A DNA stretch of 6,806 nt, taken from the NCBI GenBank assembly GCA_027039295.1, contig JALWEW010000128.1, positions 1 to 6,806 of the forward strand. The letters are read 5' to 3'. How positions within the stretch are numbered: position 1 is the first letter of the stretch; the number at the start of each line of letters is the position of its first letter. The translations under genes and the position numbers were made by a program. Below are positions 1 to 6,211 of this stretch, one piece after another. This DNA is from Acidilobaceae archaeon. GTDB taxonomy: Archaea > Thermoproteota > Thermoprotei_A > Sulfolobales > Acidilobaceae. The notes beneath the pieces are model-generated. The model searched no databases. It saw nothing but the letters and a program-made list of their open reading frames with translations, and was not told where the DNA came from.

Positions 1-1
1 C

Positions 2-562
2 GGTGTGAGGAGGGCGCTCCTGACCGCTCTCGACGTAGCCCTCACCCTGGTGAGGGAGTGGGGCTTCGGGCACGATCCGGCATTCTACATCGCCGACTTC
101 AACCCCGTAGCCTCGAGAGCGCGGGGCCTCGTGAGGCCCGAGTATAGGGTGCTAGCCATTAGGAGGGCCATGATGGAGCACGCGGCCCTCCTAGCTCGCC
201 GCGAGGGCTTCGAAGCCATAGCAACGGGTGAGAATATAGGCCAGGTGGCCAGCCAGACCCTGCGGAACATGCGCCTCATATCAGAGGGCATAGGGGTGCC
301 CGTCCTCAGGCCCCTAGCGTGCTTCGATAAGGACGAGACGATAGCCCTAACCAGGCGCATAGGCCTCTACGAGAAGAGCGCCTCCCAAGTTGAAGTATGC
401 AGGGATGCCCCACCACCAACCCCCCGAGGGGATCCCACGGTCTTCAAGCGAGAATACGGCAAGCTCAGCTTCGACCCAGAAAGCGTTGATGTCTCATCGA
501 CTAGGCTACGGAATAAAAGCCTGGAGGAGGCCCTAAGGGAGCTAGGGTATGATGTAGGATGA
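2..562 (+). CDS. thiI: ThiI-type tRNA/thiamine sulfurtransferase, C-terminal part (5' end outside window)
   Basis: ThiI proteins adenylate their substrate and transfer sulfur, either for 4-thiouridine in tRNA or for the thiazole of thiamine. The visible part is the second half of the adenylating domain. It carries the family stretch TGENIGQVASQT (residues 74-85 counted from the GTG at 5), then VPVLRPL..FDKDE (98-111), then Cys132, which aligns with the sulfur-relay Cys of the E. coli ThiI ATPase domain. The ATP-binding SGG-D-S loop is absent, and the first visible residues (Gly-Val-Arg-Arg) align with an internal stretch of E. coli ThiI, so the GTG at 5 is not the start and the gene enters from the left. 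No rhodanese domain follows; the protein ends about 50 residues after Cys132, as in many archaeal ThiI proteins. The tail contains VSSTRLR, which resembles the ISSTxxR nucleotide-binding motif of adenylyltransferases but may be chance. Whether it serves tRNA or thiamine cannot be told. Confidence 0.85.
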   Translation, partial: GVRRALLTALDVALTLVREWGFGHDPAFYIADFNPVASRARGLVRPEYRVLAIRRAMMEHAALLARREGFEAIATGENIGQVASQTLRNMRLISEGIGVPVLRPLACFDKDETIALTRRIGLYEKSASQVEVCRDAPPPTPRGDPTVFKREYGKLSFDPESVDVSSTRLRNKSLEEALRELGYDVG

Positions 563-592
563 CGCGCCCGACGCGGATGGGGATGCCCTCGA
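563..592. other. 30-base gap between convergent genes, small hairpin
   Basis: This is the space between the stops of the thiI-like gene and the amidohydrolase-like gene. It holds a short inverted repeat, CGCG (563-566) and CGCG (572-575), around a five-base loop. There is no T-rich run typical of archaeal termination, so any terminator function is uncertain. Confidence 0.3.
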
Positions 593-1459
593 TCACTGAC
601 CCCTCCCCTCTAAATACCTCTCCGCCGACTCGCGGGCCTCGGAGATGTGTTTAATGCCGATGTTCAGGTGTTGGCCCCCATCAATTAGTACCTCATCGCC
701 GACTATGAGACTCTCAACCCTGGCCCCCATCAGGGGGGCCAGAGGGGCCCTCTCGGGATAGAGATCCAGCAGGGCTATGGGCGGCATCCTGGCATCGAAG
801 ACGGCTATCTCCGCCACTTCGCCCGCCTCTATCCGGCCCGAGGAGACTCCAGAGGCCTCCCTGAGCCTGAAGTTGGCCTCCCAGATGCGGCCCCCCACCC
901 TGGCTAGGTCATAAACTCCAAGGCCAGCAAGGTAGGGAACCTCCCCTGCCTCAAGGGAGGCCTCCCCCACGCAGTCTGCCTCCGAGACCCTCACAACGGG
1001 AAACGGTGCCTTCCTCTCCTCTACGCATGCGGGGAACGCGACACCGTAGCGGCCGCCGGCCATGGAGGCCACATCTACCACCACGTCTGGCTCTACCTCT
1101 TCGATAAACACTGTCGTGGCCCCCTTCATGTGTAGCTCGTACACGCCCAGCAGCGCCGAGTAGACGCGGAGCCTCCTAGGAGCGTTCTTATAGTACTTAA
1201 TCCTATCCCTGACTGACGGCCTCGAGTACCTTATCGGGTAGGCCGCTGCATCGGCCACGACGGCCAGTCCGGGTACTACGATCCTATGCGGCCCCCCTAG
1301 GACAAGTGTCGCGAACGTGTAGTCCTCTGGTACCGGTTGCTCGCCGACGTCGCGGATCCTACCACCCTTAATGTAGACGTATCCATCCCTGATAATTTCC
1401 GAGCCCGTGTAGACTATCGAGCCAGTCACCAGCACGTCATACAAAGGCGCCACCCACAC
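593..1459 (-). CDS. Amidohydrolase-like protein lacking the metal-binding motif (probable pseudoenzyme)
   Basis: The ends of this 288-residue protein look like the composite beta-sandwich of the amidohydrolase superfamily (dihydroorotase, deaminase and imidazolonepropionase relatives). The N-terminus has YDVLVTGSIVYTG and IKGGRIRDVGE (residues 7-40). The C-terminus has GRIEAGEVAEIAVFDARMPP (208-227) and LIVGDEVLIDGG (251-262). After the conserved VVPGL (61-65) the usual D-x-H-x-H is missing: the two metal-binding His positions read Ala69 and Ala71. Only four His occur in the whole protein, none in a recognisable metal site. It is also about 100 residues shorter than normal members, so the barrel is reduced. 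A hydrolase reaction is therefore unlikely; a binding or structural role is an inference. Start choice is open: GTG at 1459 or 1453 would suit a nearly leaderless mRNA, while TTG at 1444 has GGGTGG just upstream and gives the family-like N-terminus. The reading frame is intact, which argues against a decaying pseudogene. Confidence 0.75.
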   Translation of the reverse strand: MWVAPLYDVLVTGSIVYTGSEIIRDGYVYIKGGRIRDVGEQPVPEDYTFATLVLGGPHRIVVPGLAVVADAAAYPIRYSRPSVRDRIKYYKNAPRRLRVYSALLGVYELHMKGATTVFIEEVEPDVVVDVASMAGGRYGVAFPACVEERKAPFPVVRVSEADCVGEASLEAGEVPYLAGLGVYDLARVGGRIWEANFRLREASGVSSGRIEAGEVAEIAVFDARMPPIALLDLYPERAPLAPLMGARVESLIVGDEVLIDGGQHLNIGIKHISEARESAERYLEGRGQ

Positions 1460-1472
1460 ACCCTTTCCGTGC

Positions 1473-1490
1473 TAAGCGAAACTTAAACGG
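1473..1490. promoter_or_regulatory. Probable shared divergent archaeal promoter (BRE/TATA)
   Basis: The AT island GCGAAACTTAAAC lies between two divergent genes in otherwise GC-rich DNA. Read on the + strand, GCGAAA fits a BRE and CTTAAAC a TATA box, placing transcription start near 1508-1512, just ahead of the ribosome site of the PINA-type gene. Read on the - strand the same bases give GTTTAAGT, placing a start near 1458, at the head of the amidohydrolase-like gene. The TTAA core is self-complementary, so one box may serve both directions. This is prediction from position and composition only. Confidence 0.5.
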
Positions 1491-1513
1491 CCCGGCTGGA
1501 GCACCCCCTCGAT

Positions 1514-1519
1514 GGGAGG
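1514..1519 (+). promoter_or_regulatory. Ribosome binding site deciding the TTG start of the PINA-type gene
   Basis: GGGAGG lies six bases before the TTG at 1526. The first in-frame ATG, at 1550, has no comparable site, so the TTG start is preferred. Confidence 0.7.
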
Positions 1520-1525
1520 CTAGAT

Positions 1526-3070
1526 TTGAGTGAGTCGGGCGCAGAGGGGATGTATGTCATAGACGTTGACGCTATCCTAGATGGCAGTGCTAGGAGGCTC
1601 ATGGAGCAGGGAGAGATCAGAGGGCGCGTATTGATACTCAAGCCCATCGTGGAGTTCTTCTATAGAGAGGCTAGGGCAGGCCGCTCCACAGGCTTCGCAG
1701 GCCTCGAGGAGCTTAGGAAGATACTCTCGGATACACCCCCCGGTGTTGACGTGATAATAGCTGATTACAGCGATAGGAGGTGTCCGGACTACACCTTGGA
1801 GTCGGTCAAGATGCTTACACGCGACTACGCTTGGAAGAATGGTGCGGCCCTTGTATCAAGTGATCCCGTGCAGATCCAGGCATCCCAGGCTCTAGGCGTG
1901 CCCGTCGTCTATAGCGGCACTCGCGAGCGTGGGAGACTCAGGATTGAGAGGTTCTTCGACGCGAACACCATGAGCATACACCTAAAGGAGGGGGCGCCCC
2001 CCATCGCTAAGATCGGCAAGCCGGGTAAGTGGAGCTTTGTAGCCCTCTCAGATAGGCCCCTCAGCCGGGCTGAGGTCGAGGACATAGCTAGGGAGATAAT
2101 AGAGCACGCCTCTATGATGGAGAACGGCTTCATAGAGATAGACAGGTCGGGCTCCACTATCGTTCAGCTAGGCGATTACCGCATCGTAATCACTAGGCCC
2201 CCGCTCAGCGATGGATGGGAGATAACGGCTGTGAGACCCATAGTGAAGCTGAGCCTAGAGGACTATAGGCTACCCGAGAAGCTCATGAAGAGGCTCCTAG
2301 AGAGGGCCGAGGGCATCCTCATAGCCGGGGCCCCAGGCATGGGGAAGACGACGTTCGCCCAGGCCCTGGCAGAGTTCTACTCCAGGATGGGCCGCGTCGT
2401 CAAGACTATAGAGTCCCCCAGGGACATGCGCCTCCCACCCGAGGTCACCCAGTACTCGAAGAACTACGCTGACCTCGGCGAGCTACACGATATATTACTA
2501 CTCAGCAGGCCCGACTACACTGTCTTCGATGAGCTAAGGAGCGACGAGGACTTCAAGCTTTACGTTGACCTGAGGCTAGCCGGTATAGGCATGATAGGCG
2601 TAGTCCACGCCACAACTCCCATAGACGCTATTCAGAGGTTCATAAGGCGCGTGGAGCTGGGCATGATCCCCAGCATAATCGATACGGTGATCTTCATCGA
2701 GGAGGGCGAGGTCAGGAAGGTCTACGATCTCTCCATAACAGTTAAGCTGCCCACGGGCCTGCGCGAGGCCGAACTATCGAGGCCCGTCGTTGAGGTCAGA
2801 GACTTCCTCACGGGAGAACTGGAGTATGAGATCTACACGTTCGGAGAGCAGACCATGGTCGTGCCAGTGAAGGGCAAGGCTCCATCACCAGCGGCCAAGC
2901 TGGAGGCGGCCGTTAGGAAGCTGCTACCCGACGCTGCCGTGGAGGTCGAGGATGGCGTGCTCATAGTGAGGATCCCCCGGAACAGCCCGAGGCTGACCGC
3001 CAGGAGGCTCAGGCGTGTCAAGAGGCTCGCGGAGAAGCATGGCTTCGACATCAGGTTCATACCAATGTAG
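1526..3070 (+). CDS. pina: PINA-type PIN-domain ATPase, Holliday junction branch migration
   Basis: This 514-residue protein has the full layout of the archaeal PilT-like PIN-ATPase family (COG1855). The N-terminal PIN domain (about 9-130) has MYVIDVDAIL at its first strand with Asp13, Glu43 in IVEFF, and LVSSD ending in Asp113. The third acidic position of PIN nucleases is unclear (Asp88 and Glu92 are near, Lys95 sits about where it is expected). A linker or KH-like segment leads to the ATPase core: Walker A GAPGMGKTT (268-276), Walker B-like YTVFDELRS with Asp335-Glu336, and a His box beginning VVHATTP (359-365). A basic C-terminal KH-like domain (about 450-514) is likely to bind nucleic acid. 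In Sulfolobus islandicus the PINA homologue is a hexameric ATPase that drives branch migration of Holliday junctions and binds Hjc. Here the next gene is hjc, which supports the same role. The old 'PilT' label for this family comes from the ATPase and PIN folds, not from pili. The gene starts with TTG. Confidence 0.9.
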   Translation: MSESGAEGMYVIDVDAILDGSARRLMEQGEIRGRVLILKPIVEFFYREARAGRSTGFAGLEELRKILSDTPPGVDVIIADYSDRRCPDYTLESVKMLTRDYAWKNGAALVSSDPVQIQASQALGVPVVYSGTRERGRLRIERFFDANTMSIHLKEGAPPIAKIGKPGKWSFVALSDRPLSRAEVEDIAREIIEHASMMENGFIEIDRSGSTIVQLGDYRIVITRPPLSDGWEITAVRPIVKLSLEDYRLPEKLMKRLLERAEGILIAGAPGMGKTTFAQALAEFYSRMGRVVKTIESPRDMRLPPEVTQYSKNYADLGELHDILLLSRPDYTVFDELRSDEDFKLYVDLRLAGIGMIGVVHATTPIDAIQRFIRRVELGMIPSIIDTVIFIEEGEVRKVYDLSITVKLPTGLREAELSRPVVEVRDFLTGELEYEIYTFGEQTMVVPVKGKAPSPAAKLEAAVRKLLPDAAVEVEDGVLIVRIPRNSPRLTARRLRRVKRLAEKHGFDIRFIPM

Positions 3071-3081
3071 CCGCGGCAGGC
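3071..3081. other. 11-base gap between convergent pina and hjc
   Basis: Only GC-rich sequence separates the two stop codons, with no T-rich run. Transcripts from each side must end inside the opposite gene, giving overlapping 3' ends. Confidence 0.6.
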
Positions 3082-3519
3082 CTACATGTAATCAGTTATC
3101 CGGGGGCCCCCTCTAACAATCTCGTCTAGCTCCCTCAGACGAAGACCTGATGATGCCCGCGGCACCTTGAAGTTACCCCCCCGCGTTAACTGGAGGCTCT
3201 CCAGCGGGTGGAAGCGCCACTCCCCGCCCCTAAGCCTGACCGCCACGAAGGCCCTCCCACCGGCCCTCCTGGCGAACTCCTCCATTGCTATAACCTTGTG
3301 TGCATCGAGGTATACAGGAGCATCAGCCTCTCTAGCCGTTTTGACCTCGATAACCAGTATGACACCCCTCCTCGCAGCCACTAAGTCGGGCTGGAAGCGC
3401 CTCCTGACCCCGCCACCGCTAGAGGGGCCCCTCACGACTGCATAGCCCCGCTCCCAGAGGAGGCGCGCTAGCTCAGCCTCAGCCCTGACGCCCTTCCTCT
3501 TCGGGCTCCAGGCTGGCAC
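3082..3519 (-). CDS. hjc: Holliday junction resolvase Hjc
   Basis: Hjc is the archaeal dimeric endonuclease that cuts four-way DNA junctions in homologous recombination and fork repair. The 145-residue protein matches Sulfolobus Hjc along its length. It opens with KRKGVRAEAELARLL, where Glu14 is the first metal ligand. VVRGPSSGG follows (Ser34 corresponds to the catalytic-loop Ser of Sulfolobus Hjc), then QPDLVA (Asp45), and VIEVK with Glu58 and Lys60. All catalytic positions are intact. The C-terminal FHPLESLQLTRGGNFKV also fits. A small Gly/Arg-rich extension (GGGVRRR, 35-41) lies between the Ser loop and the catalytic Asp, in a junction-contacting region. The GTG at 3519 is chosen because it sits just before the conserved KRKG and about 27 bases from a TATA-like box, so the mRNA may be leaderless; no strong ribosome site is seen. 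It converges on the PINA-type gene, whose Sulfolobus counterpart binds Hjc. Confidence 0.95.
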   Translation of the reverse strand: MPAWSPKRKGVRAEAELARLLWERGYAVVRGPSSGGGVRRRFQPDLVAARRGVILVIEVKTAREADAPVYLDAHKVIAMEEFARRAGGRAFVAVRLRGGEWRFHPLESLQLTRGGNFKVPRASSGLRLRELDEIVRGGPRITDYM

Positions 3520-3540
3520 CGAGGACCACGCCTCGGCCAG

Positions 3541-3551
3541 CTATTATTTGA
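3541..3551 (-). promoter_or_regulatory. hjc: TATA-like box for hjc
   Basis: On the - strand this reads TCAAATAATAG, the most AT-rich run upstream of hjc. Its centre is about 27 bases from the GTG start, the spacing expected if transcription begins at or next to the start codon. Predicted from sequence only. Confidence 0.45.
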
Positions 3552-3557
3552 GGGAAG

Positions 3558-3567
3558 GCTATTATCC
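3558..3567 (+). promoter_or_regulatory. TATA-like box for the stomatin-like gene
   Basis: GCTATTATCC lies about 45 bases before the TTG start, which would place transcription start near 3589 and leave a leader of about 18 bases carrying GGGAG (3591-3595) as a possible ribosome site. The same eight bases GCTATTAT occur 18 bases upstream at 3540-3547, where they overlap the hjc box. Confidence 0.4.
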
Positions 3568-3606
3568 TCGGCGCTCTCTTCCCACCGTTGGGGAGTGTGA
3601 AACCGC

Positions 3607-4452
3607 TTGCCGATGAGTGAGGCCACACTCGTGGAGAGCCTCTTCATACTATTCATAGTCGCCATACTCCTGGCTATGAGTATAAAGATTGTGAAGGAGT
3701 ACGAGAGGGCGGTCATATTCAGGCTAGGCAGACTACTGGGAGCTAAGGGGCCGGGCCTATTCTTCATCATACCATTCGTCGACAACTTCGTTAAGATAGA
3801 CCTCAGGATAGTTACAGCAGATGTCCCGGAGCAGCGCATAATAACGAAGGACAACGTAACAGTTGGCGTCGACGCTGTTGTATACTATAAGGTTTTTGAC
3901 CCTGTCAAGGCTGTCACTAGGATTGAGAATTACCACTACGGCGTGGTCCTCCTAGCACAGACGACGCTCAGGGACGTCATCGGCCAGATAGAACTGGACG
4001 ACCTTCTAACCAAGAGGGAGGAGATAAACAAGCGCCTCCAAGAGATCCTGGATAAACTCACCGACCCCTGGGGGATAAAGGTTACGGCCGTCACACTCAA
4101 GGAGGTCAGGCTACCCGACACAATGCTTAGAGCTATGGCCAAGCAGGCAGAGGCTGAGAGGTGGAGGAGGGCGAGGATTATAGAGGCCGAGGGTGAGAGG
4201 CAGGCCGCCAAGATAATGGCTGAGGCAGCGGAGTTCTATGAGAGGCACCCCGCAGCCCTGAGGCTTAGGGAGCTCCAGACTCTCGTGGAAGTGGCCAAGG
4301 AGAAGAACCTGATAGTTGTGACCGAGCAGGGAGTGCTCTCTACCCCCTCAAGCCTCGCCGTGGCCGGAGAGGTGGCTGGCCTCACGCGTGCACTAAGCAG
4401 GGGCGGAACAGGAGTAGGAGGGCTCGAGGAGGGCGAGGGAAAGCCCTACTAG
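3607..4452 (+). CDS. Stomatin-like SPFH-domain membrane protein
   Basis: SPFH proteins form large rings or cages on membranes and organise membrane microdomains. The 281-residue protein has one N-terminal membrane anchor (about 9-28), followed at once by the stomatin signature EYERAVIFRLGRLLGAKGPG (31-50) and the SPFH domain to about residue 185, including VPEQRIITKDNVTVGVDAVV and the late VKEVRLPD-like stretch (164-171). A charged, Ala/Glu/Arg-rich helix (178-212) predicts the coiled coil. The C-terminal tail, from about 245, is Gly/Ser-rich and low in hydrophobic residues. The next gene is its NfeD-type protease, the arrangement known from Pyrococcus PH1511/PH1510. The region LIVVTEQGVLSTPSS (235-249) sits where Pyrococcus stomatin has a hydrophobic cleavage site but is more polar. 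The start is TTG at 3607, which lies closer to GGGAG at 3591-3595; the ATG two codons later (3613) is the alternative. Confidence 0.93.
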   Translation: MPMSEATLVESLFILFIVAILLAMSIKIVKEYERAVIFRLGRLLGAKGPGLFFIIPFVDNFVKIDLRIVTADVPEQRIITKDNVTVGVDAVVYYKVFDPVKAVTRIENYHYGVVLLAQTTLRDVIGQIELDDLLTKREEINKRLQEILDKLTDPWGIKVTAVTLKEVRLPDTMLRAMAKQAEAERWRRARIIEAEGERQAAKIMAEAAEFYERHPAALRLRELQTLVEVAKEKNLIVVTEQGVLSTPSSLAVAGEVAGLTRALSRGGTGVGGLEEGEGKPY

Positions 4453-4529
4453 GCCTAGCTGATAGTTAGGCGTATAGCCTCTCATGCCTACGAGGAGAGC
4501 GGGTCAGGCTTCGGAGGCTGGAGGCGACC
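4453..4529 (+). other. Intercistronic region between stomatin-like gene and nfeD, with small inverted repeats
   Basis: The 77 bases hold a perfect 10-base palindrome CTAGGCCTAG spanning the stomatin stop (4449-4458) and a small hairpin AGGC-GTATA-GCCT (4468-4480). They are followed by two GGAGG motifs, at 4513-4517 and 4520-4524. No convincing TATA box is seen, so the two genes are probably co-transcribed. Any role of the hairpin in setting relative expression is a guess. Confidence 0.35.
4520..4524 (+). promoter_or_regulatory. nfeD: Ribosome binding site deciding the TTG start of nfeD
   Basis: GGAGG lies five bases before the TTG at 4530 and is preceded by a second GGAGG at 4513-4517. The spacing supports this TTG over the in-frame GTG-ATG pair 20 codons downstream. 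Confidence 0.7.
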
Positions 4530-6008
4530 TTGAGGCTCGCCGTTGCTCGATCGGCCACTCGCTCTACCTACGCAAGTATAGCAGCCGCGGTGATGTACAC
4601 ATCCTTACTTATCCTAGCCATAGTAACGGGAGTAACGGGTCTCACACACCACGCCAACACACATACCGCAGCTAGTAGGGTTTCCCTCGAGGAGGCCGCC
4701 ATTAGCCATAGGCTAGGCTATCTGGGTAAGAATGCGAGCTACTCTAGGGTAGTCGGCCCCGCGGTGATGTACATCAAGGTAACCGGTGTAATAGACTCAG
4801 CCATAGAGGACTACGTTAAGTCAGCTATAGCTGAGGCCGAGCGTGAGAATGTACCCCTAGTGATAATACTCAACACGCCAGGAGGCTATCTCGACAATGC
4901 GCTCAACATCGTCTACGCCATAGACGACTCTAAAGTACCCGTTATAGGCTTCGTCGAGAATGGATGGGCTCTAAGCGCTGGCACACTCATACTCGTGTGT
5001 TCCCACGTGGCGGCGATGGCCCCGGGGACTCAGATAGGTAGCATGCAGCCCGTACTATACAACCCCACGACTGGCCAGTATCAGCCCGTCAATGAGAGTA
5101 AGATCATCAACCCCATACTCAAGTTCCTGGATGTGCACGCGGCCAGTAAGGGTAGGAATATAACTGAGCTACACAGATTTGTGCTAGACAACGATAACCT
5201 GGGACCCCAGGAGGCCCTTAGGTACCATGTTATAGACTTGATAGCTGATAACCTGCCCGACCTGATAGCGAAGCTTAATGGGAGCGTTGTCGGCATAAGC
5301 AGTGGCAATGTGAAGCTCGTGCTCGACGGGAGCGTTGAGTACTACTCGCCCGGGCTCCGGGTCTACGTGCTACACGCACTCTCAGACCCCATACTCTCGG
5401 GGCTACTCCTAACGCTGGGCACACTTATCGTATTGTTCACACTGGCCGCTGGCCATCCAGCGATGGCCTCACTTGGAGCCCTACTCCTAATACTGGGCCT
5501 AGCTGGAAGCGGCTTCAACCCCAACTATACTGCTCTACTGCTAATTGTTCTAGGGGCAACTCTACTCTTCATCGAGATCCATACCCCAGGATTCGGAATA
5601 ATAGGCGGTACTGGCATAGTGATGCTCCTGATAGGCATAGCCCTACTGCCCGTGGGATCTAGAGGCTTCACGGTTAGCCCCCTCTACGCACGGCAGATTC
5701 TACTGGCGCTCTACTCGATAGGCGGCGTGCTGGGAGCCTTCACGGCCTTCGCTGTCTATAAGATAATAAAGGTCCGCAAGAAGAGCCCCGTTGTATGGAG
5801 CATCGTCGGCGCGGTGGGTGAGGCCCTCGACGACCTTGACCCTGAAAGGGAGGGCTTTGTATTCGTCGAGGGCGAGTATTGGAAGGCCAGAAGTGCCTCG
5901 GGCCCTATTAAGCGTGGCGAGAGGGTCGTCGTTGTAGGAAAGGATGGTCCCGTGCTAATAGTTAGGAGAGCGGATGAGGCTAGCAGCGAGACTCAATCTC
6001 GTACTTGA
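4530..6008 (+). CDS. nfeD: NfeD-type membrane-bound serine protease (stomatin operon protease)
   Basis: This is a long-form NfeD of 492 residues with three parts. First comes a signal peptide or anchor (about 13-37, after Arg2, Arg8 and Arg11). Then an extracytoplasmic ClpP/SppA-fold protease follows (about 75-250), then a membrane region with about five hydrophobic segments (284-307, 310-327, 334-350, 354-375, 388-410), and finally the soluble NfeD OB-fold (about 420-480, including FVEGEYWKARS). The protease has LNTPGGYLDNA (114-124) for the oxyanion strand, the nucleophile Ser149 in ALSAGT, MAPGTQIGS (163-171), and Lys191 at Ser+42. That closely fits the Ser97/Lys138 dyad spacing known for Pyrococcus PH1510, so the enzyme looks active. 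PH1510 cleaves the C-terminal region of the stomatin encoded next to it, and the same gene order here suggests the upstream stomatin-like protein is the partner. The gene uses a TTG start and its last 29 bases overlap the end of the convergent small gene on the other strand. Confidence 0.93.
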   Translation: MRLAVARSATRSTYASIAAAVMYTSLLILAIVTGVTGLTHHANTHTAASRVSLEEAAISHRLGYLGKNASYSRVVGPAVMYIKVTGVIDSAIEDYVKSAIAEAERENVPLVIILNTPGGYLDNALNIVYAIDDSKVPVIGFVENGWALSAGTLILVCSHVAAMAPGTQIGSMQPVLYNPTTGQYQPVNESKIINPILKFLDVHAASKGRNITELHRFVLDNDNLGPQEALRYHVIDLIADNLPDLIAKLNGSVVGISSGNVKLVLDGSVEYYSPGLRVYVLHALSDPILSGLLLTLGTLIVLFTLAAGHPAMASLGALLLILGLAGSGFNPNYTALLLIVLGATLLFIEIHTPGFGIIGGTGIVMLLIGIALLPVGSRGFTVSPLYARQILLALYSIGGVLGAFTAFAVYKIIKVRKKSPVVWSIVGAVGEALDDLDPEREGFVFVEGEYWKARSASGPIKRGERVVVVGKDGPVLIVRRADEASSETQSRT

Positions 6009-6210
6009 GGCTTGATAGGGAGTCGTGTATGTCCTCTATATTCTCTAGGATTGCGTAGAGCCACCCACTGCTAATGCAATCACAACCCTTAGACGCCTCC
6101 CGGGCTATGAGCTTCTCTATCATCTCGAGGCGAACATTGATCCTGTCAATTATGGAGTGTATATCAGCACTCCCACCACGCTGGCCAGTCTGCTGCTCGC
6201 CTCGCAACAC
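5980..6210 (-). CDS. Small helical protein of unknown function, 76 residues
   Basis: I do not recognise this protein. It is judged real because a near-perfect archaeal ribosome site, GGAGGTG, sits four bases before its GTG start, inside the end of the phosphorylase-like gene whose stop lies only one base upstream of this start. That arrangement implies one operon and coupled translation. After a polar Gly/Gln-rich N-terminus (1-14) the sequence is two amphipathic helices with hydrophobic residues at heptad-like spacing: about 16-40 (IHSIIDRINVRLEMIEKLI) and about 49-75 (LYAILENIEDIHDSLSSL). They are joined by a KGCDC turn. This suggests a helical hairpin or coiled-coil dimer. Cys43, Cys45 and Cys76 could bind metal or form a disulfide, but this is speculative. 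There is no signal peptide or membrane segment. A role as partner of the upstream protein is inferred only from gene order. Its last 29 bases overlap the end of nfeD on the opposite strand. Confidence 0.7.
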   Translation of the reverse strand: MLRGEQQTGQRGGSADIHSIIDRINVRLEMIEKLIAREASKGCDCISSGWLYAILENIEDIHDSLSSLKYEIESRC

Positions 6211-6211
6211 T

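Noticed and set aside
556..599. Possible C/D box small RNA: C-box-like AGGATGA at 556-562 and D box CTGA at 596-599, spanning the junction of two convergent genes.
   Set aside because: The C box deviates from RTGATGA, no clear D' and C' boxes or terminal stem are seen, and the motifs are short enough to occur by chance.
1526..3070. Reading the ATPase as a type IV pilus retraction motor (PilT).
   Set aside because: The N-terminal PIN domain, C-terminal KH-like domain and neighbouring hjc fit the PINA branch-migration family; no pilin or pilus assembly genes are nearby.
3719..3770. Antisense C/D box candidate in the stomatin-like gene: ATGATGA and CTGA on the - strand about 50 bases apart.
   Set aside because: The C-box match comes from conserved Phe-Ile-Ile codons of the stomatin signature region, and no internal D'/C' pair is present.
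3468..3854. 128-codon - strand reading frame across the hjc/stomatin promoter.
   Set aside because: It runs antisense through the stomatin membrane anchor and through the predicted promoters; its composition mirrors the + strand gene.
4484..4675. Short + strand reading frame of 63 codons starting with ATG across the head of nfeD.
   Set aside because: It lies mostly inside nfeD in another frame, has a low-complexity sequence without recognisable motifs, and the well-placed GGAGG serves the nfeD TTG instead.
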